A DNA stretch of 47,946 nucleotides, taken from the NCBI RefSeq assembly GCF_000281045.1, contig NW_008246103.1:307842-355787 (forward strand). Reading direction: 5' to 3'. Made by a program: the position numbers and the translations under genes. How positions within the stretch are numbered: position 1 is the first letter of the stretch; each line of letters opens with the position of its first letter. Below the pieces are notes generated by a model. The model was not told where the DNA came from and ran no database searches. It saw only the letters and a list, made by a program, of their open reading frames with translations. The stretch comes from Saprolegnia diclina VS20. Taxonomy: Eukaryota > Oomycota > Saprolegniomycetes > Saprolegniales > Saprolegniaceae. Below, in pieces: positions 1-11,084 of this stretch.

Positions 1-1022
1 ACGTCGTGCGTACCGACACTGGTATCGACGTCGACGGCGCTCAAGACGGCGTCGGCGGCGATCTCTTTCTGAGGTACGTTCCACGACGACTGGAGCGGCG
101 CCGGGGGCGACACAAACGGCTTGCCCAGCGGCGACCCCGGGTGGTCTGGGTCGTTCCATCGGTCCAAAAAATTGCCGAGAATATCGGTCGACGCTGGGCC
201 ATTGACGCGCGCGTGGACATCGACCCAGCCGTTAAAGTCGACTTGGATCTTGGCCGACGCGCGAAGGCTCGAGACGTTGTGGTGCTTGGTGTCCCAGCGA
301 TCGAGCGCTTGGTCGAGACCGCCGACGTACGCCGCGAGCTCGGTGCCGCGCGTGACGATCAAGCTCTTTTGATGGAGCGACCCGGACGGCCCGGGAATCC
401 GGTTGTCGGTCATGAGCTGCACCGACGACGTGTTGGTCAACGGATGCGAGTTCATCCACGCAAAAATGTCGGTGACCTGGGCCAAGTCGATGAGGTTGGA
501 CCACACAAGGCCGTGCGCCTTGAGCTTGTTGGCTTCGATGGCCTTGCCCCACGTTGTCTTGAACGTTGCGGACGGGTCGATCTGCGGGATGTACGGAATG
601 TCGTTGACCGACCAGCCCGTAAAGTACGCCGACGATGCCGACAAGACGTCCGTGTGCATCGACTCGAACGCCGCGCTCGTATCGGGGAAGACACGGACAC
701 GGTTCCCGGATGTGGACGGCGTGAGCGACGACCGCACGACGCCGCCACGGCTCTTGGTGAGCTCGTCCTCGGTCAAAAACCAAGCGTTCGAGTCTAAAAT
801 TGGCTGCGTCGGTGCGATCTCGGACCCGTTCGACGTCGTCGTGGCCTGGAGTGGCAGCGGCTGGCACCCCTTGCGCAACGAAAACTCGCAGAGATGGCAC
901 GGCCGACACATGCACCAGTTGTTGAGCGCGTTCATCATCGACGAATCCCGCGTGCAAGTGACCGACCCCGAGACGACCGTCGCCGCGGCGAACGCGCTGA
1001 GATAGCACCACACGTGAACCAT
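1..1022 (-). CDS. Secreted phospholipase-D-like protein, copy 1 (3' end cut by window edge)
   Basis: The minus-strand reading frame from the ATG at 1022 stays open to the window edge (340 codons and part of the next). The first ~20 residues (MVHVWCYLSAFAAATVVSGS) look like a signal peptide. A Cys-rich segment follows (NWCMCRPCHLCEF), matching the same place in the neighbouring PLD-like gene at 2359-4272. The first HKD-type motif is HQKSLIVT: the His and Lys of HxKxxxxD are present but the Asp position is Thr. The second HKD motif would lie beyond the window. No intron is needed. Family knowledge: oomycetes secrete PLD-like proteins that hydrolyse or bind phospholipids outside the cell. The two copies share orientation and layout, so this is a tandem duplicate. 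Catalytic activity is uncertain because of the altered first motif. Confidence 0.85.
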   Translation of the reverse strand, partial: MVHVWCYLSAFAAATVVSGSVTCTRDSSMMNALNNWCMCRPCHLCEFSLRKGCQPLPLQATTTSNGSEIAPTQPILDSNAWFLTEDELTKSRGGVVRSSLTPSTSGNRVRVFPDTSAAFESMHTDVLSASSAYFTGWSVNDIPYIPQIDPSATFKTTWGKAIEANKLKAHGLVWSNLIDLAQVTDIFAWMNSHPLTNTSSVQLMTDNRIPGPSGSLHQKSLIVTRGTELAAYVGGLDQALDRWDTKHHNVSSLRASAKIQVDFNGWVDVHARVNGPASTDILGNFLDRWNDPDHPGSPLGKPFVSPPAPLQSSWNVPQKEIAADAVLSAVDVDTSVGTHD

Positions 1023-2358
1023 GTTTCTTCAAGTCGAGAAAAAGTTGGATAGTGAGTTGGAGTTTGCTGTTGGGCCAATCTCACAGCGCACGCGACGTGC
1101 ACGATGATGTGATCCATGCGTGCTCGTGTAGTATCCATGATTGCCTAGACCTACACCTGCAGCACTGCCACCGTCCATCCGGCGTGATGTGTAACTGCCC
1201 ACATTAAAACAGATGTTGGTCATGATTGGACCGACTTTGGACGAGCATGCAGACTGCTCGACTCTGATTGGCGTTGGCCCGCACGCTCTCAACCGTCGCA
1301 CGTGCCGAGACGCCAAAAGAAAGACAAGTTGGTATTGCGGATGCAAACAGAAAGGGTGGATCCGTGCTTCAAGTGCAGTGGCCGTTGATGGAGATCACGG
1401 TGCGTGTCGCTAGAAAGGGACCAGGCCGCATCGTGTTGCCTTGCTCTTGCAGATGTGAAAGGACTTAGCATCAACCATGATGCATGACGATGTATCTGTA
1501 TTGATGAAGGTTCGAGCAGCACGCCAAAGCAACCTCCAGTACCACTGCGGCGATGCGTGGGCAGTGCCCGGGATCACTCGACGAGACACAACTCGCCCAG
1601 GCTATGCAAAGCAAAGAGGTGGAGAAGCAAAGGCGCACGCACGGCGCGTGTCAACTACACTGTACGATACAGTGCATTGCACCTGGGCGAGGATGTTGCC
1701 TCGTAGCGCGTTTTGCGTCGAGGTGCTGGGAATGCTACAGCAAGGGCACTCGCCACACTGTGTATCCACAAAGCACAACAATATACAGTGTTGCAATCGT
1801 CATCACAACATCCTGGCAGCGCGATTGGCATGGCGTAACTTGAACCTTCCAAGACGAGTGAGCCATCGTCCAGGTTGTGTCATGTCAACGGCGCCACTAT
1901 GTACGCAGAGTTGGGCCGGTTCTACCACCAGTTAAAACTTCTGCAGTCACAACCTTTGCTTCAAGTTAGTTGGTATGAGACTAACAAACTATAACCTAAT
2001 TCATTTATTTATATATATATGAACGTGTTCTGCGTTATCTTCATTATGACACCAAGACTTCGCATACGTAGCGCTACGCCTGAATGCGTGGGAGTTGGCA
2101 CCAGCACTTGGTCGTTGGGAGTGAGCTGCGCACGGAGAGATCCATCCCGTGGGTAAACCTCATTCATTTACTTACTAAACGCTTCAAATCGAGAGTCGGT
2201 ACATCGACGTCATTTGCTGCCGCTCGATCCCACGACTCGAACAATTCCGGCACCGCCGGTAGGACAGACGAGAGAATTTCGCATCGACACCTCCGACAGT
2301 CGAGTCGACGACGTGTGCATGTACAAAAGTGATTCATTTTTATAGTTGATAAGTTCAC
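1023..2358. other. Intergenic region between the two PLD-like genes
   Basis: No frame here reads like a conserved protein. The longest open frames (for example plus 1477-1935) have low-complexity composition and match nothing I recognise. The stretch contains an AT-rich run at about 1985-2021 and one copy of a dispersed 127-bp repeat at 2022-2148, described separately. It also contains the promoter of the copy-1 PLD-like gene, which starts at 1022 on the minus strand. Confidence 0.6.
2022..2148 (+). repeat. Dispersed 127-bp direct repeat, copy 1
   Basis: This block matches 10958-11084 with the same orientation, no gap and only two mismatches by eye (C/T at the CGTGTTCYGCG position and C/A at GACAMAAAG). 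Both copies are preceded by a TA-dinucleotide run (2011-2020 here). I see no terminal inverted repeat or target-site duplication, so I cannot assign a mobile-element class. It may be a fragment of a larger dispersed element. Confidence 0.9.
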
Positions 2359-4272
2359 TCACCAATTCATGGACGATTCAAACGCCGCTTGTTCGTGGAC
2401 CATGTAGTCGTCGAGGTCCGGGCAGTTGTAGATCGTGAGGCCCTTGGCCAAGCACGCACAAGTGACTTGCGTGACGCGGGCTTGGTTCGCGAGCCAGTCC
2501 GTGTTGCTGCAACCGACGTCGATCTCGCCATCTTCCAGCTTGGCGTTCGGGCACCGGCCATCGCCGTCAATGAGGTCCTTGTGAATATCCGTGTAGACGA
2601 CCCAGAACGGCTTCTCGTAGATCAGGTACGGCTGGATCCACGCAGTCGGCGACGTCGCGTACGCCTCGAGCGCGTCGGCGGCGGCCAAAAACGACAGCTT
2701 GGCGAGGTCGACGGAAAAGCCAATCAGCTCGCTAAACTTGGCGATGCGGTAGTCCCGCGCATGCTTGGCGACCGTGATCGACCCGTCTTGGACAAGCGTC
2801 GTGTCGACGACATTGGCACCAATCTCAGCGTCCGACGTCATGCTGCGGACGTTCCAGTTGCTCGAGCCGACCGAGACGTAGACGTCGTCGACGATCATCG
2901 ACTTGGAGTGCACGTAGATTCCAAGGTGCGGCCGCGGCACGTAGATCTGGACCTTGTTGGGAAACTTCTCGAGCAGCGGCGCGATCATGTCAAACTGGTA
3001 CTTTTGGTACCCGACGGCGGCCTCGCTGCCTTCCGGCGTGACCGTGAAGATGACGAGGCGCTGGATACGCGGCAGGACCTTGAGCAGCTCGTCGAGGAGC
3101 TCGGGCACGTGGACAAAGTACTGGTCTTCAATGTAAATGTAGTTCTTGGCGTTCCGAATCGCCTTGATGCGGCCTGCGAGGATCGACGACTCGCCCTTCG
3201 GGGCAAACGACTTGTAGCCCTTGTACTTGCAGCTAAACGTGCGGAGGACCTGGACGTCGTGGGGACCGGCGGCCGTATCGATGGTCACGCTGTCAAGAAT
3301 CGACGCCGGCGCAATCACGTCCCGGGGCACGTTCCACGATGCCTGGAGGGGCACGGGGGGGTTCACGAGCGGGGGCCCCCACGCGGCACTTGGGTGCGCG
3401 GGATCGTTCCACCGATCAAGAAAGTTGCCGAGGATGTCGACGGCACCGGGGCCGTCAATGCGCGCGTGGACATCGAGCCAGCCGTGGCTGCTCACATCGA
3501 CATGCGCCGACGCGCGTAGCGCCGTCTCGTTGTGGTACTTGGTGTCCCATCGGTTGAGACCCGCGTCGAGGCCGCCGACGTACGACCAGAGGCGCTTGCC
3601 TTGCGTGAGTGAGAGCGTCTTTTGATGCAGTGAGCCTGTGATGGCGGGGACGCGGTCGTCGGTCATGAGCTGGACGTCGTCGGCCGGTAGCGAGTTCATC
3701 CACGCAAACATATCGGTGACGTTGCCAAGCTCGACGAGGTTTTCCCACACGAGACCGCGCACCTTGAGCTTGTGCTCGGCGATCGCTTTGCCCCACGTCG
3801 ACTTGAAGGTGATGGACGGGTCGACCTGCGGCTTGTACTGGAGGTCGTGCATCGTCCAGCTCGTAAAGTACGCCGCGTTCGCGATCGTGACGTCGTCGTG
3901 CATGGCTGCAAATGCGCTGCTCGTGTCCGGGTAGACGTCGACGAGGTTGCCGGATGTCGCTGTCGCGAGCGACGTCCGGGACACACCGCCGCGGCTGCGC
4001 GTGAGCTCGGCTTCGGAGAGGAACCACGCAGTCGGGTCCGTAATCGGCTGCTTGGAGGGCATGTCCGACCCGTTCGAGAGCGAAATGGCGTTCGTCGCGA
4101 TGGGCTGGCATCCTCTGAGAAGCGAAAACTCGCAGAGATGGCACGGTTGACACATGCACCAGTTGCCAACAGCGCTCTTGATGGAGGGATCGCGGGTGCA
4201 GGTGAGAGCACCAGCCGCGACCGCCGTGTGCAGCAAGAGACCCAGCGCTGTCGGTCGAGATACGATCACCAT
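2359..4272 (-). CDS. Secreted phospholipase-D-like protein, copy 2 (637 aa)
   Basis: Single-exon minus-strand gene. An upstream ATG at 4341 is in frame, but the ATG at 4272 puts a good signal peptide at the N terminus (MVIVSRPTALGLLLHTAVAA, then GALTC) and aligns with the start of copy 1, so I prefer it. A Cys-rich N-terminal segment (NWCMCQPCHLCEF) and a Cys-rich C-terminal tail suggest an extracellular disulfide-bonded protein. The second HKD motif, near residue 452, is canonical: HSKSMIVD followed by GSSNWNVRSM. The first, near residue 214, reads HQKTLSLT, lacking the Asp. Known for the family: two HKD motifs form one phosphodiesterase site using His as nucleophile. Inferred: a secreted lipid hydrolase or a weakened relative. 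A GTGAGT lies at the stop codon (TGG TGA GT), so a short 3' exon cannot be excluded. Confidence 0.9.
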   Translation of the reverse strand: MVIVSRPTALGLLLHTAVAAGALTCTRDPSIKSAVGNWCMCQPCHLCEFSLLRGCQPIATNAISLSNGSDMPSKQPITDPTAWFLSEAELTRSRGGVSRTSLATATSGNLVDVYPDTSSAFAAMHDDVTIANAAYFTSWTMHDLQYKPQVDPSITFKSTWGKAIAEHKLKVRGLVWENLVELGNVTDMFAWMNSLPADDVQLMTDDRVPAITGSLHQKTLSLTQGKRLWSYVGGLDAGLNRWDTKYHNETALRASAHVDVSSHGWLDVHARIDGPGAVDILGNFLDRWNDPAHPSAAWGPPLVNPPVPLQASWNVPRDVIAPASILDSVTIDTAAGPHDVQVLRTFSCKYKGYKSFAPKGESSILAGRIKAIRNAKNYIYIEDQYFVHVPELLDELLKVLPRIQRLVIFTVTPEGSEAAVGYQKYQFDMIAPLLEKFPNKVQIYVPRPHLGIYVHSKSMIVDDVYVSVGSSNWNVRSMTSDAEIGANVVDTTLVQDGSITVAKHARDYRIAKFSELIGFSVDLAKLSFLAAADALEAYATSPTAWIQPYLIYEKPFWVVYTDIHKDLIDGDGRCPNAKLEDGEIDVGCSNTDWLANQARVTQVTCACLAKGLTIYNCPDLDDYMVHEQAAFESSMNW

Positions 4273-6807
4273 GATCACGCTCTGTGGTTTCAAAATGGAA
4301 AATGAAAAAGTGATTGGCGAGTTGTCGATTGGGAGGTGCACGGCACGAACGATTGCACTCGGTTCTCAACCCGCGAGGATGTGCAACACGATGGATCCTA
4401 GCGGTCGGAGCGTTCTCGGAAGGGTATCCCGTAGCGTGCGGCACGCAGTGATTGCGAAGATCGGCACTTGATGGACCAAAAACGGTCCGGGCTGCGTGGA
4501 GAACCAACAAAAGCGTCGCTTGGCGAGCGTCGCACCCTGTACGCACGGGTGCACCCATAGAACCGACGGTGCGTCCCACGTCTTACGAAACATCGGCACC
4601 CGTTCAGCGGTCTCGATCGCATCGATCGGTTCACTGCATTGCGTGCGACAGGCGCTGTAATGGACAACTTGTGCGTTTTGCGACATGTCGCAAATGAAAT
4701 CCAGGTGGGGAACGTTCCAAGAAGAAAATGGACGCGTCGTCCACGCTGCGTGCGTGCGGCACGCCCGAGTTGGACAGGAGTCGCACCATGGTTGATGTCG
4801 ATACTGTACTGTGTTTCATAGTACACTTGCGCCTGCTTGGATACGACCTCTTGCAGCATGAAGTAGGAAACAGCTTCTCCAAAGCGATCAAGGGCCTATC
4901 GAGTCGTGTACTGCCATGCTGTGATTGGAGCATAGTTTGTCCCTTGATGTGGCTGTGTTGCACGCATGCATCAACGTGCGAGTGCTCGCTAGGCGTGTGG
5001 TAGGAGCTAAAGTATGGTTTCACACAGCGTTGTAGGCACCTGAGAAAGTCGCATTCCAGTACACTGTTGGGAGCGAAGTCGCCGCAAGGGAGTCACGGAA
5101 AGTCGTTGGTCGGGCTTTGGTGGGTCTTGAGTGGGTCGCGGGCAGTCGCGAGGAAGTCACGAGTGGCGATTGAATAGTTTACGTGATGTAAATGCGAAAC
5201 ACGACCAGATATTCCCGTCCCCAAATTCTATTGCACTCTGATGGTTTTGGAGATTTCAAATGCACAACCACCAAGCATCCCGTCGCCAAGCGCTGTGATT
5301 GGTCCGTTGAATCGCGCGTTTTTGTTCCGCAAAGCACCAACGTGATGTATACACGGCACACATGATTGGTCCATGTCGGGTCTATCAGTCTACGACTATT
5401 AGGTTTAGCGCCAAGACAGACAATGTTCTGCAACCTGAAGCTAGGTTTCGTATCGAAAAGCCGCGGGGGAAAAACGAGCTTGCCGACACGCCGTTGCAGA
5501 CAATCAAAGTTCAAGCCATTGAAGTCGTCTCTACAAAGGCGACCACGGTGTAGCCACTACTGGTGCAAGTTCTTTGAACGTCGGTTAAACGGTGCCGCTA
5601 CGCTTGCAGCTCGGAGCACCTCCACGACGGTTCTGTTTCATGAATCTACCAGAGGTGATAGACGATCGCAACACGACATTGCAGTTTTGACGCACTCCCC
5701 ACCAAGTGCTTTAGTGGGTAGACATTTCCTGCAATATCTAAGGCATCGTTCGTAGCTAGAATGTATTTTGCAGCACGCAGTTCATTGGCGCTACCGAACG
5801 GCCCTTCGTCGCTCTTGAAAATGGCGTCGTTGGATGGCTTTCCAGGCAAATATGGATGCTGGTGCGACGACACGCCTTGCGCCCTTGTCGTTCCGGCAAC
5901 TGTAAGCTTAGCGCTCCCCACGTCTCGTCATCCAAAGAAGCGGATGACCAAGATGCCACACCAGTCGGCCCACATAGACGTGGCACCTGCTGAGCTGTCT
6001 TTGCAGCGGCAAAGGACCCTGCCATGCGATACACTGGCGCCATCGCGGCAGTGGGATGGCCTAGTACGGCAGGTACATTGCTACTACTTGAAGCAAGATG
6101 CGCCTCTGGTGGCGACTTGTGAAGGCGAAAAAGCAATGTCGTCGCCTTGCATGGCGCGTCATTGATTGCGATCATGGCGAAAACACTTGCTTTATGGTCG
6201 GACAGAGCCGTCCACCAGCGCATCACCGCATGCGCACCGTTCGTTGGCGTGTTCGAAGAACGAGGTGGTCAGTCGCTGGAAGCACCCAGACACGGCCACC
6301 GAACAGCAACGTCGAGATTGGAACTGCGCTCCTCTACTCGACCCATCTCCGTGGCCGCAGCTTCCTACTCGTACTGTACAGTCTGCAAGTCGCCTGCCGA
6401 TCCAACCCACGTCGCACCTCGAACGATGCGGACAGGGCTCCTTCTTCACCCAGCACACACCTTGCGGCGCCGCCGATCATTTTTCCAGCGTGTGCTCGTG
6501 GCCACCGATTTCTGATGGTGCATCTTTGCACGGACGTCCGTCGAAGGTCGTCGCGCTGTTAGTAAGCCGCCGCCTCGACCCTCGCAGCTCATATACGTGT
6601 CAAGCGCGTGCAAGTTACTTTAGGAGATGGTGTCGTCGATGGCGCACCAAGCATCTAGGATACCGGCGGCGTCACGCTTGTTTGTGTGCTTGGTGGTCAG
6701 TCATATGGCGGGTCGGAACGGCTGGTCAGGTAACAAAAGTATGCACACTTGAGCTCCTTTCTCTGCCCCGATCTACGTGTGCACGGCTTGGCATTTCCGT
6801 ATTTGCC
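4273..6807. other. Gene-poor stretch upstream of the PLD-like copy 2
   Basis: About 2.5 kb without a gene I can support. Open frames on both strands overlap one another and have no recognisable domain. A minus frame at 5646-5921 has the most protein-like composition but no match I know. The part next to 4273 is the PLD-like promoter and carries two inverted CCAAT boxes (ATTGG) near 4312-4333. At about 5045-5165 there is a G-rich patch with many loosely repeated AGTCGC/AGTCAC words. The right end is the promoter of the FYVE gene. Confidence 0.5.
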
Positions 6808-7523
6808 ATGGCGACCGCAGTCGACGCGACCATCAAGGAGCCAACGCGGAGCAACTACGTGCTGCCGCTCGAGTACGTCATGCACCCGACCAAATGGGTC
6901 GACGACGAGCAGCGCGACAGCTGCCGCGTGTGCTCGCGCAGCTTTAACCTCCTTCGCCGCAAGCACCACTGCCGCGTCGTACGCGTCAATATCATCCATG
7001 GTGCCAAGCTCATGTGTACGCCTTGTAGTGCGGCGACCTCGCCTGCTCCAACTGCCTTGTCCGAGAAGCTGTCGAGATGACGCTGCCCGGTAAAAACGAC
7101 GTCAAGGTCTGCTTGCTGTGCATTATCGTGCTGGACGAGACCGCACCATGTCCGTCGTCGCGCAGTAATGCTTCGTCGTGCTCGTCGCTCTCGTCGTCGT
7201 CGACGTCGACTTCGATGACGAGCCGGAGTCACTCGGCGTCCTGCGATGTGCTCCTCGTCGACCGGCTTGCGAGCCCTCTTGAGTGGGTACCCAACCACTC
7301 GCGCCAATTCTGCCTCCTCTGCAAGGCGTCGTTCAATCCTTTTCGGCGCAAGCACCACTGCCGCGTGTGCGGAGAACTTGTCTGCAGTCAGTGTTTGATT
7401 CGCATGCCGGTCGCCCTCCCGCGCCAAATCACGGGCAAAACGACCACAAAGGCATGCGTCACCTGTGTCATGGACCACGTTGAACGCACACCCGTCGGTC
7501 GGTCAGGCCCGCGCTTCTATTGA
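6808..7523 (+). CDS. Double FYVE zinc-finger protein (2 exons, 221 aa)
   Basis: Exons 6808-6978 and 7029-7523; intron 6979-7028 is 50 bases (GTACGC...TTGTAG). Joining restores a perfect FYVE core, CRVCGDLACSNC, which is broken in the unspliced frame. Finger 1 covers roughly residues 28-85 (WVDD, then RRKHHCRVCG). Finger 2 covers roughly residues 145-205 (WVPN, then RRKHHCRVCGELVCSQC). A Ser-rich linker (SSSSTSTSMTS) separates them. FYVE fingers bind phosphatidylinositol-3-phosphate on endosomal membranes. The R-K-HHCR-CG signature in both suggests both can bind lipid, giving avidity. The N-terminal tryptophan motif is WVDD in finger 1 but WVPN in finger 2, so affinities may differ. No catalytic domain is attached; the partner is unknown. 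Confidence 0.9.
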
Positions 7524-9150
7524 GCGCGCCAGTATCGTATCGAACTCCATCCCTATTTTATAACCGCTGCAACGAGAGGTATTTATGTAACTGGTCAAGT
7601 GTTGATTCTTGTCCAGAGAGCACCTCGAGAGGCTCGACACGAAGATGACACACCTTCGTTGCTTGTCCGCTTAGATGGTTTTGTCCAACCTCTCTCATTG
7701 GTTTCCCACCTGAGGCTAGGGTTTTCCCTCCACTCGGAGGTTTTGCCCACCTCTCTAATAGTTTGTATGTTGTTGTGTCTGGGTTGTAGTGAAGCCATGC
7801 CCGGCCAATGCAAGCGTATGTCGCTGGAGAGTTATGACTCCAGGAAGCGAGTAGCCTAGAGTCTGGGAGTCTGTGTGTGGTGTAGATAGGATTGGGCTCG
7901 GTGCCATATACAGATGATGTCAGGTAGCGACCGTTGACGGTTGTGACCCTTCATGGAACCTCTTGACGATGGTCCCATCCGGCACAGCCTATCGTTCTTA
8001 TCGTTCTATCCACAACGCTGGCCTCCATAGTCTCAGTTCTGAATCTGTCTTCGTGGCGTAATGCAATACAACTGCCTGCTTCATGGGAAATGGCTCTCCC
8101 CTCGCTGCGTTGTTTGCGTTGCACTGCGGAAGCCACCACAATGTCCCGTAATGTCCTGAATACAATCCGGGTCATTGGTCGTGGGGACCCCACGGTCGCT
8201 TACTTCTGTTTTGGTTCCGTTCTGGCTTGCTCCCCGTGTGCCCCCTCTTCTTCTTCTTCCTCTTCTTAGCTTCGTTCCTCTGCTTTGTGCTTCGCTGTCC
8301 CAAGTGTCAGCTTGACAACTCTTAAAGGAGGCACAAGAATGTGCACACAAACACACGCAATATGTGTTCAATTGCGGTCTAGTCGTTGTGAATGTGTTGA
8401 CCAGCTCCCGAGTTAAGGACCATCCCAATCGAGCAATTTTTCGCGCCAACGTTCGGGCAGCTCAAATGGAAATGTCAACGTAGAGTCATCGTCAAAACAC
8501 AGGGGCAGAAGAGCGAATAATACATTAATACCAACAGCTTGCAGAGCGTCGGTTCCCGATTCGATTAAATATGGCTATTTATAGTAGATATGGCGCACGC
8601 CATATATAATAAAATAGGTCGTAGCGATGGCTGTACGCCTTGTCTGACGATGCGACAAAGCACTTTGAGCTCGCACAAGTGTGCTCTATCAATGGGCGTA
8701 GTTTGAGCGACGTCATTTTTCAACCGGCGGATCGACTTTGGTGAGTCGCTGCGGCAACGATTCAGATCCATTTCGGACTTTGCCGAATTTAGGAAATGAG
8801 TCATTACGCATGTCGCAGATACGCCCTTCGTCGGGCTTCCTTCGCGGCCAACCGCCGTCTTTACGTCTCGTGTTCCCAACTCCAAGCACGTAAAACGCAC
8901 TGCATTGCTGCTGTGAGCCATGCTGGCGATGCAGCCACCCTCGGCATCGTCGCATGCTGTTGAAATCTTCAGTGCGATCCGCCCGAAATTGAAATTCGGC
9001 CTTGAAGATCCTAGTCTGAGGACAAAACCAGGCTTTTTCACTGAGTCATCCGCATGTCCCAGAAAAAGGCCTTGGCTCGTCGGCGCTGATTGGCTCGTCG
9101 AAATAGCTGCCGCTGATTAGGTAACAGTACCCAAACGGCCGGACGCTGGC
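7524..9150. other. Intergenic stretch between FYVE and transporter genes
   Basis: No complete gene is supported. The part 7660-7770 has an imperfectly repeated GGTTTTGYCCAACCTCTCT-like phrase and a small hairpin (CCTCC ACTC GGAGG). A TTC/TCT-rich tract sits near 8245-8270. The composition at 7570-8450 resembles a decayed non-coding element such as a solo LTR, but I find no repeat ends, so I do not call one. A minus-strand orphan frame is listed at 8413-8577. Near 8588-8605 is a short inverted repeat (ATGGCG CAC GCCAT). The last ~100 bases hold the transporter promoter, with an inverted CCAAT box in GATTGGCTCGTCG near 9088. Confidence 0.5.
8413..8577 (-). other. Orphan minus-strand open frame with a protein-like C terminus
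   Basis: Read on the minus strand the frame ends ...LTFPFELPERWREKLLDW-D-G-P then TAA at 8413. Its composition (LPERWREKLLDW) looks like a real protein terminus rather than random sequence. Upstream in the same frame there is a TAG and no ATG, so it would have to be a last exon or a pseudogene remnant. I found no convincing upstream exon. No family is assigned. Confidence 0.25.
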
Positions 9151-10958
9151 ATGAGCCCGAAGCTGGACCTCCGCGAGCTGCGATCGCCGCCCCGCCTGCA
9201 GCTCGGCCGCTCGCAGCGGTCGCTCTCGACCAGCAACCTCTGGGTCTCGTCGCCGATCCCAACGACCAGCGACGCGCTCTCGATGCAGCCGCCGCCGCTC
9301 GTGCTCTCGCCGCCGACGCGCCCGGGCTCGTATACCATCGATCGCCGCGTGCTCTTCTGCATTAGCTGCGTGCTCACGACGTTGTGCTCGGGCGGCCTCA
9401 TCCTCGGGTGCGTTTCTTGCATGCGGCGCATCGATCTCACAAGGTACTTAAGGTTTGGCCCATTTTACACGACGCTCGTGGCCGAGCAGCAGTGGCACGA
9501 GCTCTGCGACTCGCCAGGCGTGTGCCCCGAGCAAGAGATTCGCCTCCAGTACACCTACTCGACAAGCTTCCTCCTTTTAAGCGCCGCCAACGTTGTCTTT
9601 GGGCTCAGCATCGACATCATCGGCCCACGCGTCTCGGCGCTGCTCGGCCTCTTGGTAATACCACCTTTCGACATGTATATTGATGAGTGCTATAGCTCGC
9701 GATGCTTGGCAATGTACTCGTCTCTGTCGGCGACTCGAGCGTTCTCAATGGCGCCGGCATCATCGTTGGGTATGGCCTCATTGGCATGGGCGGCATGGGC
9801 CTCTTCCTCTCGTCGTTTCAAGTAATCAACCTCTTTGACGCCCAAGGCATTCCGTGCAGCATCATGTCGAGCATCTTCAACATCTCTGGTACCTTCTTTT
9901 CCTTGGTATCGGAGCGTTCAACTACATTTTTCATCGTAGCTTATGTCTACATGCTCCTTAAACTGCCAGGGATGACGCGCCACCACTTTTTCGAAGGTTA
10001 CGCGTACGTCCACAACACGCTGTACAACATGTACATAATTGTCATGTCTAGCATCCTCGTCGCAATTTGCTTTTGCGTCTGCTTTCTTATTTATCCAGCG
10101 AAGAACATCCACTCGGCCAAAGAACGCGTGCGGGTGCCGGGTGTGAGCTGCTACATTCCTCGTCCGCGGGTATATTGTCTCTCCATGTTGGCTCAACTAC
10201 GGTGAAGTCTCATAATATGACACTATCGCGTGACATAGAAGCCGACGCTACTCTTTGAGGGACTCCAGCGCACGCTTCAAAGCGGGGATCTCTGGCACTT
10301 TGCCTTCTTTTTTGGATGGCTCTCGCTCGTTTTTTCATTTACGGGCGGCGCGATTCCCAGCATGATCGCCAAGACGGCCGGGACGGATGTCGCCAAGGCC
10401 GATGTCTACATCAACTATGTCTTCCCGCTTGTCTCCAACAGCACGTTCCTCTTTGCCCCGATCGTCGGCCACTGCATTGACACTGTCGGGTTTCGCCGCG
10501 TCTTTGGTGGATGTCTGCTCCTCACGCAGCTCTTTCTCTTGACGTTGCTTGTCCCGGTGCTTGAAGTCCAGCTCCTCGGCTTTCTCTTCATGTCGATTGC
10601 GCAGTCGAGTCTCTACAGCCTCCAATTCGCCTACATCAGTACGTCTTTCTTCGCTCTTTGACCTGCGACAACGAGCTCTATTGTAGTGATTTGCTATCCC
10701 ACACGGCTCTACGGAACGCTCCAGGCGTTCATTACGGCCGCCAGCTTTCTTCTTTGCTCGCTCAACTACGGCATCAACACGATCGCGCAGACGTACCTCG
10801 GCGGCGACTACACGTGCATTTTGCTCTTCCTCGGCGCGCCCACCGTCCTCCTGTATGCGTGCCAGCACTTCGTTCGCGAAAATATCGAAGACGAAGAGTG
10901 CCATTTGGTCTACGAAGATGACGCCATGTCCCCCCTCCCCGTCTATATATATATATAA
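9151..10958 (+). CDS. SLC43-like major facilitator transporter (7 exons, about 501 aa)
   Basis: Exons 9151-9407, 9453-9654, 9696-9888, 9940-10003, 10052-10169 (or 10142), 10239-10638 and 10687-10958; introns are 41-69 bases and all phases close. After a Ser/Pro-rich cytoplasmic N terminus the spliced protein shows about 12 hydrophobic segments. Its features match SLC43/Fmp42-type MFS carriers: G-F-G-P after TM1, a Cys pair and Gln before TM2 (ELCDSPGVCPEQ), D-x-x-G-PR after TM2, and CYPTRLYGTLQ in TM10. SLC43 members move neutral amino acids or purines; the substrate here is unknown. Intron 5 has two possible donors (10143 or 10170), changing the central loop by nine residues. Intron 1 is a multiple of three and open, so it could be retained. 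The stop lies in a TA run directly next to a dispersed repeat, so the natural C terminus may have been altered. Confidence 0.85.
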
Positions 10959-11084
10959 ACGTGTTCCGCGTTATCTTCATTATGACACAAAGACTTCGCA
11001 TACGTAGCGCTACGCCTGAATGCGTGGGAGTTGGCACCAGCACTTGGTCGTTGGGAGTGAGCTGCGCACGGAGAGATCCATCCC
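10958..11084 (+). repeat. Dispersed 127-bp direct repeat, copy 2
   Basis: Near-identical to 2022-2148 (two mismatches by eye, no indel). It starts at the last base of the transporter stop codon and is preceded by the same TA run (10944-10957). The transporter therefore ends exactly where the repeat begins, suggesting either an insertion that redefined the 3' end or a shared 3' region. Confidence 0.9.

Noticed and set aside
1477-1935. A 152-codon plus-strand frame between the PLD-like genes.
   Set aside because: Composition is His/Cys/Arg-mixed without regular pattern, overlapping frames of similar length occur on both strands, and no splice or promoter support exists.
7570-8450. Possible solo LTR or decayed retroelement.
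   Set aside because: There are suggestive repeated phrases and a pyrimidine tract, but no matching termini, primer-binding site or target duplication could be seen.
9861-9960. Alternative intron in the transporter starting at GTATCG (9906).
   Set aside because: Its phase does not close with the TAG acceptor at 9939. The GTACCT donor at 9889 does, and gives a family-like FNISAYVYMLLKL.
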